A stretch of DNA of 64,000 nucleotides from Rhyacichthys aspro (Eukaryota; Chordata; Actinopteri; Gobiiformes; Rhyacichthyidae). The notes under the pieces are model-generated. The model saw only the letters and a list, made by a program, of their open reading frames with translations, did no database searches and had not been told where the DNA came from. The translations under genes and the position numbers were made by a program. The stretch covers positions 21,694,731 through 21,758,730 of the forward strand of contig CM072148.1 of NCBI GenBank assembly GCA_036850595.1, read 5' to 3'. The first letter of the stretch is position 1. Each line of letters starts with the position of its first letter. Positions 1 to 12,985 of the stretch are shown piece by piece.

Positions 1-1265
1 GTATAAAGGTCAGAGAGCAGTATTAATGATACATGCAACCTGAGCAACACTCATTCAAATCCTTTTAAAAGGATGGAAAAATTATTAGCAATTACGTCAT
101 CATGATATTAGCTCATTCAGTAGCCAGGTTTATTCCCATTTTAACAGGACACACACAAACCTGGACTTGTTTAGTTGTTTAATTATTATAATAATATAAT
201 AATAGTTTTTTTTTATTTTACACTTTTTATTTGAAGCAAATCTCACAGTACAAATTATCTGATGATGATAATTATATTCAACTTAATCTCAGTTCAAAGA
301 GGACAGGCAAATGGAGGATTTCAGACTCAGGGGATGGTGCTGAGAGACACAAGAGAATTCTTGTCCTAGTCCTTCATTAAGATCCAGGTAGAGGAAAGAA
401 ACACGGCCCACTGACCAATCAGGGATGAGAAACAAGCTGCTGGTGACGAGGAGGAGGGGAAAGATGCTTCACATTGAGTGAAAAAAAAAGCATCTGCACC
501 TGCAGCAGGTGACTGGGCACAAGTGTACAGTGAACTAGTGACACTGTAAAGTGATATTGTAACTTAGAAGTTTAAATATGTTAATGGTATTGTGCACAAA
601 ATGGGTTTGATCATCAGCATTATGTTGAGATCAACGGATTAACAAGACTCCGTGATATTGATTTTAATGCAACATTTAAAACATTGACTCTTTGTTACTC
701 TTGGAACTTGGTAATTAGTCTTTAGCTGCTTTCTTTGTATATACCATTTATTTAGTCTCTGGTGCCCACAACACGCTACCAAACACTACAAAGAGACTAG
801 AGACTAAAATTTGACTCACCTGTGAGTTAAAATGAATTATTCCTGCAGTATAAATACTGACTGATTGTTGTGGGCAGGTCCTAACTGACCCAAACATAAA
901 ACCTGGTTTACAGCTGCTGTTATTTTGGATATGCACATGATCAATACACACATAAACAGTTGTGATTTCAATAAAGGTAATAAAAGCACAGCTTGGTTCA
1001 TCTACATGTCTCTGCTGTATGCAGAGTTTTAAAAAATGAAAGGCATTTTTTTTTTTTTAATCTCAATTTTGCCTGAGAGAAAACTGTAAAATAAAAATAT
1101 GCATGTGTGTGTATGCAGGACCATAGACATCCAGCGAGTCTCTTGTCTAACTTTGTATCAAGCTACCACAGCTTTGCAGAATTGCAGAAAATACCCAACA
1201 AAAATCCTACTCACATGGCACTTACTGGTGACTGAGAATGATCAGAAATACAAATACCTCTGGCG
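1..1265. other. 3' flank of the receptor gene, no further gene seen
   Basis: AT-rich sequence downstream of the receptor stop codon. It probably contains the 3' untranslated region, with several AATAAA-like hexamers on the minus strand (for example near 228 and 747), but no polyadenylation site can be chosen. The short ORFs here have no splice context or recognisable motif. Confidence 0.5.
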
Positions 1266-2331
1266 TTAGCTCATGGTGTACGTAGTAACCATTTCTCCGT
1301 CTCCCAGGTCCATGTTTACAAAGCGTGGTCGCGCTTCGTAAATAGGCAGCTCTGTCTCCGAAGACGAAGAGTGGAGAGAGACGGATTCAGTTTTTATTGA
1401 GTCTGCGGATTCGTTCTCTTCGTCCTGTGGCTCTGGGAAGATCAGAGCTACGGTTTCAGGCTCCTGTCCGGGATCGTCCTGAGAGTCTACGATGGGACTG
1501 TCCTCTTCTGGGTCGACCGGTGGAGCCCTGTAGCCGGTGATCTGAATAGGACTGAAGACTGGCATAGGCTCAAAAAAGGATCTGGGATTTGGGCGATCCT
1601 GCAGGTTTGGAACCTAGTCAAAGGAAAAAAAATAATTTGAGCTGCCAAAAAAGACAACAAATAGACATGACAGCAAGCAACACCCATGATGGGAAAAAAA
1701 GTTATGAACAGGACACAAAGAAGAGACAAAAGTATGCATTAGAGCTCAGTGGATGAATACTGATGATATAGAATAAATATATGAAATATGACCAATAAAA
1801 GGACTGCTACTGAGAATTTATAAGACAAAAAGCTGGAATAAAAGATTCTGAATATCAATTTGTTTTGCAATATGGAGAGAGAGAATATCAGAGACTGACT
1901 CCATATTCCGTGGTGGGGTAACCATAGTCACTAACAAAGCAATTAGCTTAGGTTATACTCATCAGGCGAAATAATAATTTCTAAGCTAGTGTTTTCTTTA
2001 AATTGTTGCATTGTGCTCCTTTCTCACCGATCTTATGGAAAAAAAAGGAGTCTGTTGTGGTCTAAAAATGTTTTATTTACATTTTTTAGTCTGTTGAAAA
2101 TTCTTGGTGCTGCAGCAAAATAAGCAATAAATGTCTCCAAGGCATGGCGGACAAGAGGCTGGACAGGAGAAATACAATAATCAGACTTGAGTAGGGCTTA
2201 TAGAGGCATGTTATTATTAATATACAATAAATACAAACAGATGAAATTTCAAATGCACTGTTTCAGACATGATTTAAATCACTATAACGCTCATTAGGAA
2301 ACAGTCCTCTTGACAGGAGGCATCTTCCGTA

Positions 2332-2388
<57 letters not shown>

Positions 2389-5300
2389 GAGCCATACAAA
2401 ATATACAACAACGGAATTTGTGTGTATTTAAACCTGACTGATATCTGTTTTGCCTGTTTCCCTCTGTTCACTCCTCTCCTGTGTTGGCTGCAACTTCCTG
2501 TGTTTGGTCTCAAGTCCAAACAACTGTGCTTTCACACAACAAACGAAATGGACCTAGGTTCAATTTAGTCTGGACTGAGACCACCTTGTTTTTCTGACCT
2601 AAAGAACAGCTGTTGGTCCGAACCACAGTCTGCTGATTTAATATTTTTATGACCTTTTCTTCGTGGAATAAATGTTTATAGTGATGTGTGTCTCACCAGG
2701 GGGTCTGGCAGAGGAGGGGTCTTCATGGTCCAGGCTCGCAATTTACATATGGCCGCAGTTAAACAAGCAATCACAATGGAGGCAATGATCAGTATCAGAA
2801 CAGCGAGGAGCCAGTGATCCCCTGTGAACAGACACATGTAAGAATGAAATAAAACTTTAAACACTTCAGAGAAAATCTGTCAGAAAAAGAAGAGAAAAAG
2901 GGCACATACATCATCATAACAGATAAAAACTAAATCTATGCATATATGAGAAAAATATATCCACAACAGCTTCTACCCAGATGCTGTCGGACAAATTAAC
3001 TCCATTTCACTTCCACAGGAACTTAAATGACCCTCACATATTTTATTCAGTATTTAATCTGCGTTCTTCAGGGTAGGGCCTCCATTAATCGGACTGTAGA
3101 CCGCCAAAATCCTACAAGAGCTCAAGTTTTAGAGATGCTCTGACCCAATCATCAAACCATCACCATCAGAGCTTTGTCACACCTTCTCAAATCCTTCTGC
3201 TTGCCCATTTTTCCTGCTTCTAACACATTAACTTTGAGCACAAAATGTTCACCTGCTCCTAATATATCCCACTCACTAAAAGGTGCAATGATGGAGAGAT
3301 ACTCAGTGTTATTCACTTCAGCTGTCAGTGCTCAGAATGGCATGCCTGATCAGTGTACAGTCTATTATCAGTTTTGGTCTTGATTGGACTTGACATCCAA
3401 GACAGACAGAAGATCGGGTAATAATGAGTTCAAGACCAAATTAGTGCTAGTATTTATGTATAAGTTTTACCACAGAATAAGCTTTTTGAGACTGACCTGT
3501 AGAAATAGTTGGACAAATAGGGTCTGTCTCTTTAAACTCTATCTGTCCGACACTGTTTCCTTCGAAGATCCTTCCCCTGAGTTTGACACAGGGCTCGGCG
3601 TCTTCAGGAAACACAAAGCTGTGTTTACACGCCCTCTGGTTTGCTTTGCACTTAATGTCGTGATCACTCTGCAGAGAGAAGTTTTAGAACAATATCTCAT
3701 TATGATAAAAGGTGACAGAGTTGAGATTACTCACATTTTTTGAGGAGATACTGAAGCTGAAGACTGCAGAACTGGGTTTGTTGGACTGCTTTAGTTCTTG
3801 GTAAAAGTGGAAAGGGTTGACAAAGCTCACAGTGGCCTCTGACTCCTTTACAGTTAAATTCACAGGAGGGAAGTCCAGCTCACCTGAGAAACCAAACATA
3901 ACCCACTATGATAAAGGATTGTTTGTGATTTTGTAAATACAAAATCGCGAACCAGTTCCCTTTGTATTAGGGTAGATCTCCATGGAAACGTATTGTAAAC
4001 GTATTGTAAAAGATGCAAGCGAAGCACTGAGAGTGAAAAAAGGAGAAAAGTGTCTGCACAAATTTCATAGTTGACTCAGAATTGATTTGATTATCTGACT
4101 GGGTGCCAAATATCATTAACATAAAATGCCATAATGTTACTGTCATACAAGTACTGTAAGGTTGTTTATTGTCATTTGCTCTAGCAATGACATAAGTAAA
4201 CTGTAAAGTGTTACTCAGAGCCAGCAGCATTTAAAGCTTGTATGCATATAATTATTTATGCTATTAAATTACTTAATTATAATGCTGTTAAATGCAATTA
4301 CATTACATGACTTAATATTATACTATATTAAAGACTTTCCAGACTTAAGGATAGGATTAAAAGTATTATATAGATATTTATTTAACAAATGCTACATCTA
4401 CACTGTGTTGATAATATGAGTTTGTTTAAAAGGTTAAGACATTAAAATTATTTAATGTATTACCAACCTAAAAATGAAACTGCATTAGTGACTTACTAGA
4501 CTACTACTCACATTTGATATCTGCTGACTTCAACTGATTGAAGCTGAAGGTTTTGGACTTGGCCGTTTCAGAGAGGTTGGATCCTTGTGAAGCTGTGACT
4601 GTGACGTAATGAAAATCCATGTACTGCTCCTCATTCCGCCAAATAAACTGGCTCAGATCATACTCACGGCCCGCAGTTTGTACCTCGTGACTACTGCAAA
4701 TAAACAGTAAACACAATCAATGGACTTTATTTAGAGCTTGTAGCAAAGTGAGTTTATAAAATGGCAAATGTATGGCCAGCTTCAGGAGAACTATCACTGC
4801 CTTATACAAATTAATTATCTGGTGCAGGGTTGTCTGAAGTGGGCTGCAACCAGTAAAATAATAGTGTAATAACCTATAAATAACAACAACAATTTGCAAA
4901 GAAATAAAAGTATAATGTCAGTGCTCTCATCAGTCACAACCAAAAAAGGCTAATGTTGGTGAAAGCCTGTATGTTTTCACAAACTTACTCTAACAACATA
5001 GCTTTGAGGCTAATGCTATTTTGCTACTTTACTTTAACCGCTTCATCACTAACTCTTTGTTAGTGTTTTCTCAGACTAAAAATTCATTTATCTTCCCTCT
5101 TTTTAGCAGCTGTTGTATTTTTCATCATGATGAGTCATAGTGGCGCCGATTATTATTCTCTCTGAGCACTAAAACTTGCTGCATACCAAATAGAAAGAAG
5201 AAGAGAAAGAGGTCTACTTTTCTCCTTTTTGACAGACATTTTAGGTAACAAGGTGCCACAGAGGGGTATTTTGACAGCTAAAGAGTAAAAAAAAAGAGCC

Positions 5301-8169
5301 AAATAGTCATTCCTGCCATCCATCTTAATTTCTGGCTCTCATTGTTGTGTTATGTCCTCTACTCTTACTAAAACACAAGTGGACAAATTAGGAATAGCCG
5401 TTGCCTTTATTTAAAAATTGCAGTTAATGTCTTCTATGCAATTTTGACATCCTCTACCACTGTTGATAAGAAACTAATCCTTTCTGTCTCAGTATTATAA
5501 AAGAAGTAGTAGTAAACCACTCTAAACCATGAATCGCAATGGGCATTCATTCACGATTTTGGGTGCTCTGTGTATTGCAAATACAAAAATACATTCTATA
5601 GGGGGAAAAAATGTATCACAAATTAGAGTAAACGGCAGAATAGTAGTTTCTATAGAAGAGCGCTCGTGGTAAAGCATTGAGTGAGTGGATTCTTACAGTA
5701 CACTTCCTTTGAGCTTCACGATGAATGTGGTGTTTGGCTGCTGATCACTGTAGTTCCACTGCACCATCGTTCGCAGGTTTTCACATTTCACAATCACGTT
5801 TTCTGGAGCTGGAACCAGAGGGAGAAAAGACTTGGGTGAAAGGGCATTCAATCTCCATAAAACCCTGTGGATGTCCTATTACTTTCTTACCCTCTTCCTA
5901 CAATTGCTCAGTGAGGCTACATTTCGCAACCATGTGACCTCTGTTTGTACTGCTGTTAGTGTCATTTGTTACAAACCAGTAATAATGCTGTTCCTATAAT
6001 GACTGTTACCATATTACTATACTATATTATTATTAATTTTAGCCGTAAGTCTCAGGTATAGCCCATTGATGGGTTGTTTGTTTTGCCTATGGGCCTTATT
6101 AGTGTATCAGGCCACAAACGCCCATCTCTTTCCTTTGTTAAAAGTCAAGTATGTTTTTATAGGCAGCTGCCGAACAAGACCTGGATTTTTCCATCATTGT
6201 CGAGGAGGGTGTGAGCATACTTTCATGACACTTTATAACGTCACAAACGGTACTGCATATTATGATTAGTGGTCAAACCAGTGGCTGTGAGACGCATGCA
6301 CTGAAAACAGGCCCCAGAGCTAAAGATCAAGTAGTAGTAGCACAAACCTATTTTATACATTTGTCATTTACACTTCATCATTTTGCCATTTTTTGGGTTG
6401 TGTGGTGTTTATTTTAATAGTCTAGTCATATTTTAGCCCTGGTTTAGTCCTGGTTTAAACCTGTTTAGTCCTGGTTTAGACTGTTTTAGTCCTGGTTTAG
6501 ACCGTTTTAGTCCTGGTTTAGACCATTTTAGTCCTGGTTTAGACCGTTTTAGTCCTGGTTTAGTTTTAGTCCAGGTTTAGACCGTTTTAGTCCTGGTTTA
6601 GACCATTTTAGTCCTGGTTTAGACCGTTTTAGTCCTGGTTTAGACCGTTTTAGTCCTGGTTTAGACCTGTTTAGTCCTGGTTTAGACCGTTTTAGTCCTG
6701 GTTTAGACCGTTTTAGTCCTGGTTTAGACCGTTTTAGTCCTGGTTTAGACCGTTTTAGTCCTGGTTTAGACCGTTTTAGTCCTGGTTTAGACCGTTTTGG
6801 TCCTGGTTTAGACCGTTTTAGTCCTGGTTTAGACCGTTTTAGTCCTGGTTTAGACCGTTTTAGTCCTGGTTTAGACCGTTTTGGTCCTGGTTTAGACCAT
6901 TTTAGTCCTGGTTTAGACCATTTAAGTCCTGGTTTAGACCTGTTTAGTCCTGGTTTAGACCGTTTTAGTCCTGGTTTAGACCTGTTTAGTCATGTTTTAG
7001 ACCTGTTTAGTCCGATCACGACAAAAAGGCAAGGACATTTATTAGCTAATACACTGATGTCACAAATAAAGTGATTATTTGCACTTAGCAGTGAATATAA
7101 AAATCGACCACTATCTTTGTTTTATAAGTTTGATTTTACGATACACAAACAGCCACCTCACCCGTTTGACAAACAAACCAGATTTCAACCTTTAATTTAC
7201 AGCCTGCACTTTTTACAGCCACATAAAACGTCGAAATTAGCTTGGACTTTGACTAAATCTCAGAGTGAGAGTAAGTTTCTCTGAAGAATTAGATGATAAA
7301 ACTATGTTAAACCAGAAAAGTGAGGTGTTACGGACACATGTTCTGAAAGTCTAAGCACAAAAGCAAACCCTTGTCTATTCACAAACATAAAACAAATACA
7401 GGATGTGTCTGCTCATTTTAATCGGATAAAATAAGAAAAGAACTTTAGTCTTAAAGCTACAGAGACTCTACAATGTCTGGGTGTTAAGTAGAGGCAGACA
7501 AGTAATCTAAAAGCCACTGACATTTCCATTCACGACTTCTAATCAACATAGAGATTGAGTCCAGAGAGGACAGACTGAATCCTATTATATCACATACATT
7601 CAGAGTTCAATTATAGATGAGGTATGATTACATTTGGCTCCAATGAAAGAAGCATTTTCTTCATCTTGGTTGGCATGTGTTTTTGTGTGTTATTGTTACA
7701 AACAAACAGAGATATTTGTTGTAGGTCCAGTTGGAGTTGCATCTGTTGGTGTAATATGGGTATGGATTTAGCTCGCTCTGGAATGACACTTTACAATACA
7801 TTTACATGATACTGTAAGAGTATATATTATGGATTTCACCTATTTCTAAACTCCTTCAATAGGCTTGTTCTTGAGTAGATGTAACCTCTACTTTTACTCA
7901 CCTGTATATTACAAAAAACAAAAACAAAAAACTACTAAATCAATCCACTGTGTTGTTAGTGAATTGTGTGGGTGTTTGGTCTAAGGAGGAACTGAAGGAC
8001 ACACGGTTAACGATATGAAGAAGGAAGCAGCTCAACTATGAATTCAAGAATGCCTTTTTGTTACTGTTCATATAAGTAGACTTCTTTCTTTAGAATGAAT
8101 GGACTCACCGTTTAAACCTGAAACTCTGAGGAGGAGCAGAGCCGTGACGACAGCCTTCAGCGGCTGCAT
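1266..8169 (-). CDS. ifngr1: Class II cytokine receptor, interferon-gamma receptor 1-like
   Basis: Seven coding exons can be read: 8169-8109, 5808-5697, 4693-4512, 3883-3735, 3668-3497, 2821-2697 and 1613-1266. All junctions are GT-AG and in phase, giving 382 residues. Residues 1-18 look like a signal peptide (MQPLKAVVTALLLLRVSG). Exons 2-5 encode two fibronectin-III-type domains with several N-glycosylation sequons. Exon 6 carries the membrane span (about residues 229-251), followed by LPDPL at 263-267, which resembles the membrane-proximal JAK1 box of IFNGR1. The 131-residue tail is acidic and serine-rich with tyrosines in GYRAPP, IYEARP and TTYTMS; I see no close match to the classical STAT1 site. 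Seven exons, one span and a medium tail fit fish IFNGR1 (crfb13/crfb17); the nearby smim28-like gene supports this. Which fish paralog it is cannot be told here. Confidence 0.8.
2333..2385. repeat. (TA)n microsatellite
   Basis: About 53 bases of uninterrupted TA dinucleotides in intron 6 of the receptor gene. The mirror position lies beyond the right edge of the window. Confidence 0.95.
6428..7012. repeat. 21-bp intronic minisatellite (left copy)
   Basis: About 27 head-to-tail copies of a 21-bp unit, CTGGTTTAGACC followed by GTTTTAGTC, in intron 1 of the receptor. A second unit type has TGTTTAGTC instead of GTTTTAGTC; a few copies carry GGTC or AAGTC variants. The edges are degenerate. The mirror array at 62,140-62,755 has a different order of variants and is longer. 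Intron 1 is 2,300 bp here and 2,367 bp in the other arm, a difference of about three units. Confidence 0.95.
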
Positions 8170-9215
8170 GCTTCCCTTCTCCACTCCGCCACTGGCCACA
8201 AAATAAATCCCAACTTTCCTCTTAACGGCAACAAATCGAACCACGAATCATAAAAAAAAACTTAAGTCCCGGAGAAAACACACACTTTTAAAGGCGACAT
8301 GTGTTTCTGAGCTGAAACTAACTCCACAAAACGCGAAAAAGTCACATGTTATTGAGTAATCCAAGAGTTTCTGCCAGTAACGAGCGAGAAGCATCAGCGA
8401 GAAATTACCTGTTCAATCAGGGCTCACCTGAGCGGAAACGGGAGAAGACTGCGTTTTGAACTTGTCAAAATAAAACCCAATACTCTAGGATATTGTCACA
8501 GGCGTCTGTTTTAGTGTTTACTTCAATATAATTGTTAATTGAGTTAATTTGCAAAACAAAACAGGTTTTTACAAAACAAAACACCCATACAAATGTCAAA
8601 ATTAAATTGTACAATTATATAAAACATAATCATAACAAGCACCAATACAAACGTTCAAAATCAGCCCTCTCCCAGGAACGAAGACAACAGCCCAGACTGA
8701 GTGGAAACTTTAATTAAAGATCTTTTTCTTTACATTTGAGTGGACAGACAGATCAAAGTGATGAAAACAAAGTTACAAACAAATACACTTTTAAAAACTT
8801 TTAAAAGCTCAACCTCATAATTAGATGGAAAACATTATACTGCAGCTGTAGAGCAACACTGAGCATGTGCGAACAGAGAGGTTTGTATTGTTTGTGTTTG
8901 CTTCAGTGACATGTTTCTGATGCAGTTCAAAAATAATCGTGGTGGTGGGCATTTTAAAATATCTCCATTTTGCAGCTAAAAGCCCAGTTTTGTTGGTGTA
9001 TGTGCTTGACCTGGGCCTTTGTGTTCGGATCATTATAATCTTGTGACCACAGACATCCCAACAAAAACAATGGAGAATTTCAGTCTTCCTTCACTTATGG
9101 CCTTAATGTGAAGTTATCAGACTGTTTAAGTCAGCTCCTTCCTATTACGTCAAGGCCAATGTTGCGCAGATAACTTGGCTCCAAGTCTAGACTCTACTGG
9201 GTAAACACCATTCCT
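8170..9215. other. Upstream region of the receptor, no second gene seen
   Basis: Contains the presumed promoter and 5' untranslated region of the receptor (minus strand). No clear TATA box is visible. The remaining ORFs are short and AT-rich. Confidence 0.4.
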
Positions 9216-9479
9216 TCATATGGCATTACGTGTACACTGACCTACTCTTAGGCTTTGTAATCTCAGTCCACAGAAGCATGGACAGACTTGTAAATTCAAT
9301 ACTACACTGTGTTGAGTGCCTTGTCTCCGGGTTGCGTATTGATGGTCAATAATCTTCTCCTGCCTAAGACATCCAGAAAGTCTTTCTCGTGAGACTCCTT
9401 TCAGCTCCAAGGACAGCTCAATAATCCCTAACAGAAATGACTGCAGGGACAGGTCACAGTGATGCTCCACCTGAAACAA
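9216..9479 (-). other. Conserved ORF fragment, possible orphan exon
   Basis: An 87-residue open frame, preceded by a polypyrimidine tract and CAG just before the valine codon that follows the first methionine and two residues. It is kept almost unchanged in the other arm (59,663-59,926, one residue difference). The peptide is leucine-rich with a charged stretch (SLELKGVSRERLSG) and looks more exon-like than its surroundings. No partner exon was found and I do not recognise it; conservation between such similar arms is weak evidence for coding. Confidence 0.2.
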
Positions 9480-9539
9480 TAATCAGAAAGCAACCATGGA
9501 CTCACTTCCTTTAAAAGCCCAGGGTCTGAACCAGGCATG

Positions 9540-9735
9540 TCTAAAGTCCGGCCCATCAAACCTGTTAAAACTATCTAAAACCTGCTCAGATCCAGCTAAA
9601 ATCTGATCAAATCCAACAAAATCCTGTTGAAATCAAGTTAAAACGTTTTTGAATCAAAATAAAACCTATTCAAATCCAATCCAAACTTGTTCAAATCCAG
9701 CTAAAACCTGTTCGAATCCAACTAAAACTGTACTT
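9540..9735. repeat. Degenerate minisatellite, about 20-22 bp period
   Basis: Roughly nine decayed copies of a unit with AAATCCAACTAAAACCTGTT as core. The mirror copy is at about 59,400-59,585. It differs in sequence from the receptor-intron array but has a similar period and the shared word TAAAACCTG. Confidence 0.75.
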
Positions 9736-10324
9736 ATGGAATAAAAATAAAATCAGAAGAGACTGTTACTCCTTGGAAATCTTCATTTCGTCAAATGTGC
9801 CCCTCTGATTTGAACTAGATCCTGATATTGATGAAGTGATGACATGCTCGAGATTGGCCTTGGTGCTGAGACTTTGCTGAGACCACTTTTATAAGGGCTT
9901 ACAGGATTTTTTTTTTAAATTACTCATCAACATCATGTTTGCAGTTTGTCTTGGACTGATTTAATCTTATTTACAAATCAAGAGTCATGCACTGAAAAAA
10001 TCAATTCTGGGCTGAACTACAGTAGCCTGGACAGCCATAAGAATTAGTCTGGTCCCTCTTGGACTGAGTTTGATTTCCAGAAGGTGAGACAAATAAACAC
10101 ACAACACAATCAGAATTCAGGGGGCAGTACCATCATTCATAGTAACCAACAAGATTTGAAGCTTACAGCCTGCCTTATTATAAATTAATGGTTATGATTG
10201 GTGAGGTGGGATTGCACTTGCTGGAAGCCGTGGTCCGTAGAAGAAGGCCTAGAAAGAAAGAGTAAAGTGAAAAGTCTGAGGGTAGTGAAAGCCTGACCTC
10301 AGACAAGACAAGTGTGAGACTGTC

Positions 10325-10724
10325 TGTGATGCCCCCTGGTGGGTATTGTCTCTTGTCTCTGGCTGTCTTCCTGTCTGCCGGTCCGCCTGCTGCTGTCCCT
10401 TGGGTTTGGTCTGAGTTTAGTTATGACAAAGGTGGGTTTAACAGTTGCTTTTTCGTTTAGTTATGCTTAGTCGATTTAACTTAGTTCCACATTTCACAAC
10501 ACACACACACACACACACATTGTTTACTCACCACAACACCACCACACCACTGACAATGCACACTTACACTTACAATGCACACGGTTCTATACTTCCTTTA
10601 TCTTAATTGGTTTGATTTGGTTTGATTTTTTTTATTGATTTTATAAAGATTATTTTTGTATTAAACATTATTTCTGCCTGGTGTCCTCTCGTTGCTTACA
10701 AACCCTTGAGCCAGGGTCGTAACA
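10325..10724. mobile_element. Solo LTR of a retrotransposon (left copy)
   Basis: A 400-bp element starting TGTGATGCCCCC and ending GGGTCGTAACA, so with TG...CA ends. It is flanked by a perfect 5-bp target duplication CTGTC (10,320-10,324 and 10,725-10,729). It contains a (CA)n run near 10,497-10,519 and an ATTAAA near the 3' end. No internal retroelement coding region is attached, as expected after LTR-LTR recombination. The family is not assigned. The same insertion is present in the other arm, so it predates the split of the two copies. Confidence 0.85.
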
Positions 10725-10984
10725 CTGTCTTTTAATGTTTAAATAAAATAAGCTCAATGGTCTTTAAGAGTCTTCTTTTCTTCCAGAGCCTAAAAATGAA
10801 ACAACATTAAGCACAGATAAAAATAAGATGAGGTGTAGAACAATACATTTAAAAATGTCTCTGACCTCATCCAAAAGTAGGATTAGCAGAAGAACCAGCA
10901 GAAGGTCAGAGCAAACACAGTGTTATATTTACTGATGTCTCAACAAATAAAGCAACAGCCGAAATAATGGACAGTGAGGTTGAG

Positions 10985-11174
10985 TTGTGGCGCCCTCTAC
11001 AGTTGGAGGCCTCACAGTAATTATTCCCTACACACTCAAGTCTGAAGTGGCTGATGGTGTAGCTCTGTCCTCATCCCTCCTCTTCGTACCAACTGTAAAT
11101 GGCTGCAGGGTCAGCTTCACTGTGACAGGTCAGAGTCACTGGACTTACTCACACTGAGGGGGCTTCGGACCATC
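10985..11174 (-). pseudogene. Immunoglobulin C2-type exon relic (left copy)
   Basis: Read on the minus strand after a CTCCAG acceptor, the sequence begins DGPKPP and then, after a shift of frame, gives VTLTCHSEADPAAIYSWY, EEEG, a TGA stop, then YTISHFRLE and NNYCEASNSRGR. The paired cysteines, the core tryptophan and the YYC-like strand are those of an Ig C2 domain of the CD22/Siglec-like type common in fish. A frame change, in-frame stop and missing neighbours mark it as dead. The same defects are present in the other arm. Confidence 0.75.
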
Positions 11175-11179
11175 TGGAG

Positions 11180-12433
11180 GAGAAAAGTCACAAACTACGC
11201 CCTTTTGACTCTTGTCATGTTTGTTTAAAAGATATTGTTATAGCAATTTTAGCATTTATTTGAGAAACAGGCCTAAGCTAAAACTTATTATATGTGTGTG
11301 ACTCAGGTGAATGAATATTGACACAGAACGAGTTTATAGCGAACTGTTTATTGGCTTAACCAGTCACTCTATATAAGTTTTAGCCATTGTATAAGATCAG
11401 GAATCGAGAGGCAAAAGCTGCAGTTCAACTGTATTCAACAACACTGAACTTAGTACAAGGTGAGGTGTTCATAACATCAAAAGGTGCTTGGTTTAGTTCC
11501 TGTCAAACTGTGGAACCTATGACACTGATGTAAAACCATGAAGTGTGACTCTCTCTGAGTCATGGAGATAAAAGTGTCTCTAACATTGCACAAGCCAGAA
11601 GTCATTCATTTAACATTTGTTGTAATTTCATGAATTTTCTAACAAGTGAAAGATACCATTTTGTTTATTTTACTCACATATGCCATTGATGTAAACAGGG
11701 AAAGGGCTCAGAGCAATGTATACCTTCCTCATAAACATGACAGCGATAATTCCACTTCTGCTTCAGAAACAGTGAGGTCATCAATGTGCCACAAAAGCCC
11801 TAAGTCTCTATTTGAGATATAAAACTATTTGAAGCAGACTTTTGGAAACTTGGATGCACTGTTAATATTTAATTTAAATCAGAGTAAATCCTGTTGTAAC
11901 AGTGAGAGGCTGGAGGCACAGCTTCTGAAGTAAACATTAAACTGTTTCAGGTTTATTACTATCTTTCTCAACATTAAATTCATAGAGCTGCACTAAATTC
12001 CTATAATTTATGGATTTACTATTTGAGGTACAGGTTCTGCTCATGTTTAATGCAGTGTAGACAATAAATCCAAAGTTAAAATTCATAAAGTGAGAGCTGT
12101 ATGAGGTGTATCACTTTTAAATAATTGCTGTTTTGCTTCTCATTTTCACTCAGGTAAGGATTATCTCTTGTCCAATCAGCTGATTGTAGTGTTTAACCAA
12201 GCTGTACCCTCTTGGGACCCAGACCAAGGCACTGGGGACAGTGTAAATGAGTTCATTATTATCCATTAATGCAAAAATACACTGATAAATAGACAATCAA
12301 GTATGCGTGCCTAATACCTTTCATTTGTTGCTGTAAGTTGCTGTGGACCCTTTTTTTTTTTTTTTTTACCAGAGCATAAGCTTAGTAAAGTGGGTCTCTC
12401 CACTATCTCTCCATTGATTGTTAACGGGGCATG
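11180..12433. other. Intergenic, no gene seen
   Basis: AT-rich sequence with no spliced ORF. The stretch of about 80-90 bases ending near 12,411, which includes a run of T, is absent from the mirror position near 56,805. Confidence 0.5.
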
Positions 12434-12441
12434 CTCTAAGT

Positions 12442-12985
12442 CAGGGGTGGGCAATTATTTTTCTCCGAGGGCCACATTAGAACTTGGGACTCTTGTGGAG
12501 GGCCGGGCCAACACAGTCAACTCACGCTTAATAAAAAGACATATTCTTTAAAGTTTAAACTATAAGTAAAAATATGTCAAATATATGCCACCGTTACAGT
12601 TACATCATCCTCTGTTTAAGATCTACTCTTTACATTTTGTTCTAAAACCAGACCTGGCTCAACATGTTATTGACACCTGAGAAAATGACTCAAAAAACAC
12701 TGAAGTTAAGTCTAGTCTCCTGCAGAAACACTAATGATAACAGCTCCTTCCAAACAAGGCCTGAACCAAGAAATCAGAATTTATCCTCAACATTTACCAG
12801 GCACTTTTAACGATATCGGTCTATTCCAGCTTCCCCTCAGCATAAAAGTATTATGTTTGTATTATGTTCTGTACATGGTTTACACTCCTGCATTAATTCC
12901 TTTTCTGACACAAGCCTCCTGAGGGCCGGACAGGGGAGGGTCGAGGGCCTGATGTGGCCCCCAGGCCTTAAAATGCCCAGGTCTG
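12442..12985. mobile_element. Non-autonomous hAT-type DNA transposon, left arm only
   Basis: A 544-bp insertion with imperfect terminal inverted repeats: CAGGGGTGGGCAATTA at one end and CAGACCTGGGCATTTTA at the other when read inward. It is flanked by an 8-bp target duplication, CTCTAAGT (12,434-12,441) and CTCTATGT (12,986-12,993), one base apart. An 8-bp duplication and CAGGGGTGGGC ends are typical of hAT (Charlie-like) elements. There is no transposase frame. The right arm has the empty site with one copy of the target, CTCTATGT on the opposite strand at 56,773-56,780, so this is a clean presence/absence difference between arms. Confidence 0.88.

Noticed and set aside
6428..7012. CRISPR-like array
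   Set aside because: Units are contiguous 21-bp tandem copies with no unique spacers, in a vertebrate intron. It is a minisatellite.
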